Assembly (NCBI GenBank): GCA_016743925.1
Contig: JADGFH010000270.1
Coordinates: forward strand, 1 to 7,429
Direction: 5' to 3'
Origin: Labilibaculum sp.
GTDB taxonomy: Bacteria; Bacteroidota; Bacteroidia; Bacteroidales; Marinifilaceae
Length of the DNA: 7,429 nt
Both the position numbers and the translations under genes were made by a program. How positions within the stretch are numbered: position 1 is the first letter of the stretch; each line of letters starts with the position of its first letter. Below, piece by piece: positions 1-6,459 of the stretch. The notes below the pieces were generated by a model. It saw nothing but the letters and a program-made list of their open reading frames with translations. It did no database searches and was not told where the DNA came from.

Positions 1-2091
1 GTTGTCGTAGTATTCTAAATCGCGTGATAGGTCCAGCATTTTATCAAAGTCCTGTCCTTTTATAACTAACTTCTCCTTTTGGGTTCCAATACCTAGCATT
101 TCCATGAAAGGGTTGCCACCACCGAATCCGCCTCCACCACCGCCAAAACGACGACCTGTAGCAGGAGGATCCCAACTAAATGATGCTCTTGGTAGACCGT
201 TTAATTGTTCTAGTATGTTTTTCTTAATCCCGGGAACGGAAAGGTTTTGCATATCACGATAATCGTCCACCAAAGTAATGGTTAAAACAGCTTCCTCCTC
301 ATACACTTGACTAGTGATATCCTTTTTTTCAGGTAAGGAATCGAGCTTTTTTTCTACCTGTTTTATGAATAAATCGGTATTGTCGAGTGTTGTTCCTCCG
401 GGTAGTGTTACGTACAGGTTAAGGTCTTTTGTTTCTGTTTCTTCCGTGGTAATCATGCTTAGACCTAAGCTTATTAGTAGGGTTACGAAAAAGAGTCCTA
501 AAGCGCCTAAAATGGTTCTTCCTGGAAAGCGCATGCACGATTTTAAAATCACCAAATAAACTTGTACCAATCGGTTGTGATAGGAGATGTTTTCGAAATT
601 TACCTTACGGATTTTACCTTTTCGCTTTAGAAAGGAGTGGGTAATCATTGGAATTAAAAGCAAGGCTACTACGAGCGATACCAGCAAGGTTGAGATGATA
701 GAAATGCCAATGTGCTTTCCAAATAATCCAATCAAAAAATTGTCTGTAAACAGAAAAGGTAAAAATACGGCAATAGTAGTTAAGGTGGCTGCAAAAATGG
801 ATCGCCACACTTCTTTGGTTCCCTGAATTACAGCAGTATCAGGATCCTTCTTTTGTGCTGCCAAGCGGTAAATGTTTTCGAGAACGACAATGCTATTGTC
901 GAGCAGCATACCAATGGCCAATGCCACTCCCAACAAAGTTAGTGTGTTAATAGTGATATCGTAAGCATAGAAAAAATTGAAAGCAGTATAAACGGAAATT
1001 GGAATGGCCAATGCTATTGCAGTTACCAGTCTGATGTTTTTTAGGAAAATCCAGAGAATGAAAATAGCCAAGAGTCCGCCAACCAATGCCAATTCAATAA
1101 TTAAATCGATATTGGTTTTCATTGTTTCGGCTGTATTTGTTTGCACTACTAAAGTGATATCTTTATTCGCAAACTCCTCATTAATCTCTTCAATTTTCTC
1201 AATAACATTGTCGGATAATTCGATAATATTCGATTGAGAATCTCTTGTTAACTGAAGTGTTACTGCTTCTTTTCCATTTACACGACTGTAAGAGGTTTGT
1301 TCTTTAACACCAAAGCGTATGTAGGCAATATCTTTAAGTTTGATGTCCCCCTTTTCTCGAACAACCAGTTCGTGTAATTCGGAAATATCAGAAAATTCTG
1401 AAACCACATTCACAAAATGCATTCTGCTGTTTTCAATTACTTTACCAGCAAACTCGCGCATGTTGTCGTTCTTGCTTAGCACAGATCGAACATCCGATGG
1501 ACTGATGCCATAACTTTTACAAACATCATCTTTAAGCAGAATTTCAATTGACTTTTCACGGCCTCCGAAAAGTGCAGTATTGGCAATTCCGTTTATGTTT
1601 TGGATCTTATCTAAGATCTCATTTTCTGTAATTTGTCGAACTCGATCAACACCTCCACTTCCACGAACCTGAATATTCATGAACATGTTGTTGATTTGTT
1701 CCATGTCGAATTTGAATACCTGTACTCTAAATTCTTCTGGAAGGTCTTTCTTCTTTGCTTCTACCTTTTCGGCTAGTTTTAAATAGGCATATTTGATATT
1801 TGTTCCTTGTTCAAATGAAATTTCAATGCTTCCTCTTTGCTGTCCGGCTGTCGATACAATTTTTTCGATACCTTCCATTCCACCAATAATTCCTTCCAAA
1901 GGAATAATGGCTTCACTTTCCATGTAGCGAGGATCGACCTCCATTGAGGTTCCCACCTGAACAAATAACATTGGGAGTTGCGCATTGGGAATTAATTCGA
2001 CCGGCAATTGCTTGTAAGAGAAAAACCCCAACATGCTAAGTCCGGTAAAGAGCATTGCAATTAAAACCTTTCGTTTTATAATGAAATTCAT
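1..2091 (-). CDS. Second RND efflux permease, C-terminus beyond window (RND2)
   Basis: I translated this frame by eye from the ATG at 2091 to base 1: 697 codons with no stop, so it is an intact gene cut by the left edge, not a pseudogene. It is a second RND permease. TM1 is at about 8-25 (RKVLIAMLFTGLSMLGFF), then LPVELIPNAQLPML; the first porter half is at about 35-325; TM2-TM6 lie at about 328-482 and include AATLTTIAVFLPF; TM7 is at about 526-546; the second porter half begins after that. TM4 reads AIGMLLDNSIVVLEN, giving D398-N399 at the AcrB D407-D408 positions. Residues 646-662 form a Gly-rich insertion (GRRF, six G, F, three G, NPF) absent from RND1. It looks clearly divergent from RND1, so the pair is not a recent duplication. 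TM10-TM11 are outside the window. It probably shares the upstream adaptor and channel. Confidence 0.95.
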   Translation of the reverse strand, partial: MNFIIKRKVLIAMLFTGLSMLGFFSYKQLPVELIPNAQLPMLFVQVGTSMEVDPRYMESEAIIPLEGIIGGMEGIEKIVSTAGQQRGSIEISFEQGTNIKYAYLKLAEKVEAKKKDLPEEFRVQVFKFDMEQINNMFMNIQVRGSGGVDRVRQITENEILDKIQNINGIANTALFGGREKSIEILLKDDVCKSYGISPSDVRSVLSKNDNMREFAGKVIENSRMHFVNVVSEFSDISELHELVVREKGDIKLKDIAYIRFGVKEQTSYSRVNGKEAVTLQLTRDSQSNIIELSDNVIEKIEEINEEFANKDITLVVQTNTAETMKTNIDLIIELALVGGLLAIFILWIFLKNIRLVTAIALAIPISVYTAFNFFYAYDITINTLTLLGVALAIGMLLDNSIVVLENIYRLAAQKKDPDTAVIQGTKEVWRSIFAATLTTIAVFLPFLFTDNFLIGLFGKHIGISIISTLLVSLVVALLLIPMITHSFLKRKGKIRKVNFENISYHNRLVQVYLVILKSCMRFPGRTILGALGLFFVTLLISLGLSMITTEETETKDLNLYVTLPGGTTLDNTDLFIKQVEKKLDSLPEKKDITSQVYEEEAVLTITLVDDYRDMQNLSVPGIKKNILEQLNGLPRASFSWDPPATGRRFGGGGGGFGGGNPFMEMLGIGTQKEKLVIKGQDFDKMLDLSRDLEYYDN

Positions 2092-2110
2092 TTTTTTCGT
2101 TTTAATCAGT
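2092..2110 (-). promoter_or_regulatory. A-rich leader without Shine-Dalgarno before RND2
   Basis: Read on the minus strand, the bases just before the RND2 ATG are ACTGATTAAAACGAAAAAA: a run of six A directly at the start codon and no GGAGG-like element. A-rich, Shine-Dalgarno-free leaders are typical of Bacteroidota genes, and this one supports the ATG at 2091 as the start. That it is the functional initiation signal is inferred from position and composition only. Confidence 0.35.
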
Positions 2111-2121
2111 CCAGTTTAAAT

Positions 2122-2137
2122 CCCCTCTTGAGAGGGG
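2122..2137. repeat. GC-rich inverted repeat (hairpin) between the two permease genes
   Basis: CCCCTCTTGAGAGGGG lies in the 68-nt gap between the RND1 stop and the RND2 start. It gives a perfect 6-bp stem (CCCCTC/GAGGGG) with a 4-nt loop; the base pair next to the loop would also match with a 2-nt loop. It stands out as a block of C and G runs in AT-rich surroundings. In the transcript it would be followed only by AUUUAAAC, not a solid U-run, so a strong intrinsic terminator is unlikely. It could be a weak attenuator, an mRNA-stability or processing hairpin that sets the RND1:RND2 ratio, or a copy of a dispersed intergenic repeat. Confidence 0.6.
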
Positions 2138-2159
2138 GGACTTCTTGTAATTCAATTCT

Positions 2160-5100
2160 TTATTTTTTGCTATACTTTGCTCTTCTAGTTCTCATTTGAG
2201 ACAGATAAGTTTGCATGTTATCGAAAACATAGTAAACACAAGGTATTACAACCAATGTTAGCAAGGTTGATGTAACCAAACCAGCAATTACGGCAATGGC
2301 CATAGGAGCTCGTAAGGCTGCACTTTCTCCAAATCCAATGGTAAGAGGAAGCAAAGCCAAAATGGTTGTAATACTGGTCATGATAATTGGTCGAATTCTG
2401 TTTTCCCCTGCCATCACAATGGAATCACGTAAGGAATTTCCTTGTTCTTTGAATTTATTTATGGCATCGACCAGAATGATTGAATCGTTCACCGCTATAC
2501 CTCCTAGCATAATAATACCTATATAAGCCATGATGTTCATTGGAATTCCTAAAAGGAAAAATGCCCATACGGCACCAACTCCAGCTAATGGAATGGTTAG
2601 TAGAATTGTGAATGGATGAATTAAAGATTCGAATTGTGATGCCATAACCATATACACTAGAACAATGGAGAGTAGCAAAGCAAAGCTTAGATTGGAAAGT
2701 GCTTCCTGTCTTTTTTGTTCTTCACCAATAAGACTCACCTGATAGCCTTGAGGCAATTCAATATTTGAAATTTCACTGTTAATCTTCTCAATAATCTGAT
2801 CAAAAGCAATATCGCCTTGAATAGCTGCACTTATTTTTCCAATACGAGTTTGATTTCTTCTCAGCATTTGCTTTGGAGAAGATGATTTTTTGATGTGTGC
2901 CACTTCGTAAAGCGGAATCTCTTTATCTCCACTTTTAAGTACAAGCGTATTTAATTCGGAAAGACTTGTTTCTGGTAGCTGAATGGTAATGTCATTCATA
3001 TCGCCACCTTGTTCAAATTTCCCAGCATTTTTGCCCATTAAAATATCTTGCAATTGACCCGCAATTGCACTTGTGCTTAGGTTAAATATTCCTGCTTTGT
3101 AGCGATCAATAACAACATCAACTTCAGGTGCTCCTTCTTCAATATTGGTTTTTACATTTATCAAATCAGGAACTTGAGTCAGGAGTTCTTTAATTTCCTT
3201 TGATATTTGCTCTAGTACTTCTATGTCTTTTCCTTTCACCTCAACTTCGATAGGAGCAGTTTCTGTTCCAATAGTTGATTGTAATGCTGTTTCATCACGA
3301 ACAATAGATATTTGTGCATCTGGAATGTCGGCAATTAGCAGTCCTACATGTTCAAGAATAGCTTCTGATTGTTCTGAATATTCGCTTTTAAGGCGGATTT
3401 TAATATTGGCTGTATTTTCATTTTGAAAGACAGATTTGTCGGTAGCAGAACTACTTCCCGGACCAATTTGACTATAGACTGTTTCGAATTTGTCTCCTAA
3501 AGATTGTTGCAACATCGATTCTATAGCACCAACAGTTTTTGATGTTCGATCGAGTTGAGTTCCTTCCTTTAATTCAATATCTAAACTAAATTCTCCAACG
3601 CCACTTTTAGGAAGATATTCGTTTCCTACATAGGGGAGTATAAGACCAGTAATTACGAGTAAAACACATCCTGCACCAATCACCAAACTTCTTTTGTTTA
3701 GTATTTTGGCAAGCATTGTTCCATACCAAGCAATTTTAACAGATTTGAATTTTGTGTCCTTAGCTTTTCCTTTGTATGCATAATTGAATAGCATCGGAAT
3801 CATTAATATGGCAACAAATAAAGATGCAATTAAGGAGAAAGCAACTGTCCATGCCTGATCTTTAAACAAAGCACCCGATGCTCCGTGCATGTATACAATT
3901 GGAAGAAATACCACAATGGTCGTTAGGGTCGAAGCAACAATTGCTCCTCCAACTTCTGATGTTCCTTCTATGGCAGCATCTTTTACCGAGAGGCCAAGTT
4001 CCATTTTCCGAAAGATGTTTTCAATAACCACAATGGCGTTATCAACTAACATTCCAGCACCTAAGGCCAAACCTCCTAGGGTCATGATGTTTAAACTCAA
4101 TCCATTAAAATACATCAAGTTAAAAGTGGCAATGATGGAAACCGGAATTGCAAAACTAACAATGGCGGTTACTTTTATTCTTCTCAGAAATACGAAGAGC
4201 ACCAAAATAGCGATCAAAACACCAATTAAGGCTGTTTCTTCTACTTCATCAATAGCTGTTTGAATGAATTTTCCTTGATTTTGAACCACGATAAATTGAT
4301 ATCCAGGTAATGCTTTTTTGATGGATACCATCGTTTTTTCAAAATCTTCAACTGCTTGAACGGTATTCGATCCAGTCTCTTTGTAAATGGATAAGCCAAT
4401 ACATCTTACGCCATTAATTCGGACAATATTTTGAGATTTTTTGGCTACGAAACGGACCTTGGCAACATCCTTTAAAAGAATAGGTACTTTATCTTTTACC
4501 AATGCTTGATTATCAGCACTCATCCCTGTTTGTGATGAGGCAGAGGATTGTTTTGTTCCGACAATTACATTTTCGATTTCCTCAATGTTTCGAATTAAGC
4601 CAGCTCCTTTAATAATGTATTTCTTCCCCATTTCCACAATGCTTCCACCAGAAACATTTTGGTTGAGATTTTGTATTTTTTGAACAATTTGATCGATGCT
4701 AATTTGGTGTGCATCCAATAGGTATTGATTGGTTTCAATACGCACTTCTTTTTCTTGCGTCCCTGTTAATTCAACTTCAGCAATCCCCTCCAAACGAATC
4801 AACTCATTACGAATGTAATTCTCGCCAATTTTTCGAAGTTCATCCATATCTGTAATTTCAGGATGAAGCATTCCGATGTTTAATATTGGAGATGCATTTG
4901 GATCGTGTTGTGTTATCGTAAATTCATCAATTTCAGCATTCTGACTGTAATTGGTAAGTGCTTTTTGCAAATCAAGAAAAGCTTCATCCATATCGCTGCC
5001 CCAAGTATACTCCACAGTAACTCGAGCAGAACCAACCATACAAACCGATGAAACCTGACTAACTCCTTTTTGACGAATAGATTGTGCTTCTATACTTTCA

Positions 5101-5294
5101 ATAAATTGCTTTTCAATCTCTTCAGGTGGTCGCTCACCTGCTTTAATCTCCACAAATATTCGCGGCGCGTTCATTTCCGGGAACAGGTCAACATTTAGTT
5201 TGCCGAGCGATACATAGCCCAAAAGCAATATTGCCATCACGATCATGGATACGGTTACTGGGTAATTGACCGAAAATTGAGTTATTTTCTTCAT
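2160..5294 (-). CDS. RND efflux permease, complete (RND1)
   Basis: This is an inner-membrane proton-driven exporter of the RND superfamily, nearer the hydrophobe/amphiphile (AcrB-like) branch than the heavy-metal CzcA branch. At 1044 residues it is full length. Layout: TM1 (about 10-30, then LNVDLFPEMNAPR), first porter half (about 40-345), TM2-TM6 (about 350-505), TM7 (about 537-555), second porter half (about 560-865), TM8-TM12 (about 868-1022), basic tail. The TM4 motif GMLVDNAIVVIEN gives D418-N419 where AcrB has D407-D408. TM10 GGIAVNDSIILVD gives N936-D937 where AcrB has K940-N941. TM11 RIRPIIMTS keeps R966 and T973, equivalents of AcrB R971 and T978. A Ser-rich insertion lies at about 246-266. 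The start is the ATG before KKITQFSVNYPV; its 74-nt leader shows no Shine-Dalgarno or convincing promoter. Substrate is not deducible. Confidence 0.96.
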   Translation of the reverse strand: MKKITQFSVNYPVTVSMIVMAILLLGYVSLGKLNVDLFPEMNAPRIFVEIKAGERPPEEIEKQFIESIEAQSIRQKGVSQVSSVCMVGSARVTVEYTWGSDMDEAFLDLQKALTNYSQNAEIDEFTITQHDPNASPILNIGMLHPEITDMDELRKIGENYIRNELIRLEGIAEVELTGTQEKEVRIETNQYLLDAHQISIDQIVQKIQNLNQNVSGGSIVEMGKKYIIKGAGLIRNIEEIENVIVGTKQSSASSQTGMSADNQALVKDKVPILLKDVAKVRFVAKKSQNIVRINGVRCIGLSIYKETGSNTVQAVEDFEKTMVSIKKALPGYQFIVVQNQGKFIQTAIDEVEETALIGVLIAILVLFVFLRRIKVTAIVSFAIPVSIIATFNLMYFNGLSLNIMTLGGLALGAGMLVDNAIVVIENIFRKMELGLSVKDAAIEGTSEVGGAIVASTLTTIVVFLPIVYMHGASGALFKDQAWTVAFSLIASLFVAILMIPMLFNYAYKGKAKDTKFKSVKIAWYGTMLAKILNKRSLVIGAGCVLLVITGLILPYVGNEYLPKSGVGEFSLDIELKEGTQLDRTSKTVGAIESMLQQSLGDKFETVYSQIGPGSSSATDKSVFQNENTANIKIRLKSEYSEQSEAILEHVGLLIADIPDAQISIVRDETALQSTIGTETAPIEVEVKGKDIEVLEQISKEIKELLTQVPDLINVKTNIEEGAPEVDVVIDRYKAGIFNLSTSAIAGQLQDILMGKNAGKFEQGGDMNDITIQLPETSLSELNTLVLKSGDKEIPLYEVAHIKKSSSPKQMLRRNQTRIGKISAAIQGDIAFDQIIEKINSEISNIELPQGYQVSLIGEEQKRQEALSNLSFALLLSIVLVYMVMASQFESLIHPFTILLTIPLAGVGAVWAFFLLGIPMNIMAYIGIIMLGGIAVNDSIILVDAINKFKEQGNSLRDSIVMAGENRIRPIIMTSITTILALLPLTIGFGESAALRAPMAIAVIAGLVTSTLLTLVVIPCVYYVFDNMQTYLSQMRTRRAKYSKK

Positions 5295-5368
5295 TTTAAA
5301 AGCAATTAATTATTGTATGATAGAGACTACCATTTAAAATTGGATGTGAATTGAAATAGCTATGTAAA

Positions 5369-6418
5369 TTATTTCACCACTTTAATTTTTGATCTGTTAC
5401 GAAGGGTTTCAAAACCTTTAATTACCAATCGATCTTTCTTCTCTAGACCAGTGATAATCTGTACTTCGTTTGGATTCTCTAATCCAAATTCAATAATTCG
5501 TTCCTCGGCCAACCCTTTGTTTACAACAAATACGGTATTTCCTCTTTGCTTATTTAATATCACATCTTTAGATATAACGATAGCTGAATCTGCTTTTGCA
5601 ACCACAATTTCACCTTTGGCAAACATACCTGGTCGCAATAAAAGTTTCGAGTTGTTGATATTGATAATAGCTTTAAAAGATCTGGTTTCAGAATCGATAG
5701 CAGGTGATAATTGGGAAAGAACTCCATTTAAAGTATCACCAGGAATGGTATAGTTGATGATGTTTACCTGCTGACCTGTTTTCACCGAACTCATGTTTTT
5801 TTCAGCCAAATTAATCTCCATATGAAGTTTGCTGTAATCCATAATGCTTAGCAAATCAGAAGCAGCGGCTATTTTGGTATTGTCAGTGTAGTAATTCAAA
5901 TTGGTGATGCTTCCCGAAAAAGGAGCTTTAACTTTTAATTTAGCCAAACGAAAAATGGCATCTTCATAAGAATATTTAGCATTGATGAGGTCAATCTCAG
6001 AATTTTTAACTTCTGAAAGGGTTACTCCACCTTTTTTATACAATGATTGCTGCTTTTCAGAAACCTGTTGCGATATTTCTAAGCGCAATTCCAAAGATTT
6101 TATTTTGATATTGTTCTCATATTCTTTGTCTTCCAAAATGATAACTGTTGTTCCTTCGCTAACGTAATCGCCTAAGGCAAATTTGCGACCAGTTTTTGGA
6201 TTGATTTGCAAGTGGTATTTTCCAGCTACGTCACTTTTTAGAGCAACTGTTTTTATTGGATTTACAGTTCCCGTTGTACTGATAAATTTCTCAATACTTT
6301 TGGATGTGATTTCCTGGACAGATACTTGAACAGCGATATCTTTGTTCAGATCAGTTTCATTATCGTTACAAGCAGAAAAAACTGCTAAGCTTAGAATGAA
6401 GAATGCGATTCGTTTCAT
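5369..6418 (-). CDS. RND efflux periplasmic adaptor (HlyD/AcrA-type membrane-fusion lipoprotein)
   Basis: This periplasmic adaptor couples the RND permeases to the outer-membrane channel. From the ATG at 6418 it is 349 residues, a usual length for the family. MKRIAFFILSLAVFSAC is a lipoprotein signal peptide with the acylated Cys at residue 17, so the protein should be lipid-anchored. Domains in order: first lipoyl half (about 50-100, TGTVNPIKTVALKSDVAGK then GDYVSEGTTVIILED); a short helical hairpin (about 101-160); second lipoyl half (KVKAPFSGSITNLNYY, about 162-195); beta-barrel (about 198-270, ending LLLRPGMFAKGEI); membrane-proximal domain to the C-terminus (ITGLEKKDRLVIKG). An in-frame ATG at 6445 would add MIYHTNSIT; I prefer 6418 because it puts the charged KR directly before the hydrophobic core. 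Neither start has a Shine-Dalgarno sequence. It is the only adaptor visible for the two permeases downstream. Confidence 0.93.
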   Translation of the reverse strand: MKRIAFFILSLAVFSACNDNETDLNKDIAVQVSVQEITSKSIEKFISTTGTVNPIKTVALKSDVAGKYHLQINPKTGRKFALGDYVSEGTTVIILEDKEYENNIKIKSLELRLEISQQVSEKQQSLYKKGGVTLSEVKNSEIDLINAKYSYEDAIFRLAKLKVKAPFSGSITNLNYYTDNTKIAAASDLLSIMDYSKLHMEINLAEKNMSSVKTGQQVNIINYTIPGDTLNGVLSQLSPAIDSETRSFKAIININNSKLLLRPGMFAKGEIVVAKADSAIVISKDVILNKQRGNTVFVVNKGLAEERIIEFGLENPNEVQIITGLEKKDRLVIKGFETLRNRSKIKVVK

Positions 6419-6459
6419 TGTTATGGAGTTTGTATGGTATATCATGATTGGTTTCGTGT

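Noticed and set aside
1779..1985. Open frame of 68 codons on the minus strand
   Set aside because: It is out of frame within RND2; the overlapping RND2 frame reads continuously as conserved porter sequence.
1..2091. RND2 as a broken or frameshifted gene
   Set aside because: A full by-eye translation from the ATG to base 1 gives 697 sense codons with all expected motifs in one frame.
2115..2140. Strong rho-independent terminator after RND1
   Set aside because: The stem is only 6 bp and is followed on the transcribed strand by ATTTAAAC, not a run of T; RND2 begins only about 30 nt further on in the same direction.
3889..4263. Open frame of 124 codons on the plus strand
   Set aside because: It lies wholly antisense to the conserved TM2-TM5 region of RND1. 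Its product is low-complexity and resembles no family, as expected for a mirror frame of a membrane-protein gene.
2160..5294. Assignment as a heavy-metal (CzcA/CusA) RND pump
   Set aside because: The TM4 motif GMLVDNAIVVIEN and TM10 VNDSIILVD fit the hydrophobe/amphiphile branch better, and the metal-binding methionine or acidic clusters of CusA/CzcA were not seen.
5295..5368. Internal promoter in the adaptor-RND1 gap
   Set aside because: I saw no convincing Bacteroidota-type promoter pair (TTG around -33 with TAnnTTTG around -7) in this AT-rich spacer.
5451..5753. Open frame of 100 codons on the plus strand
   Set aside because: It is antisense to the adaptor's C-terminal domains, with no leader signal or recognisable domain.
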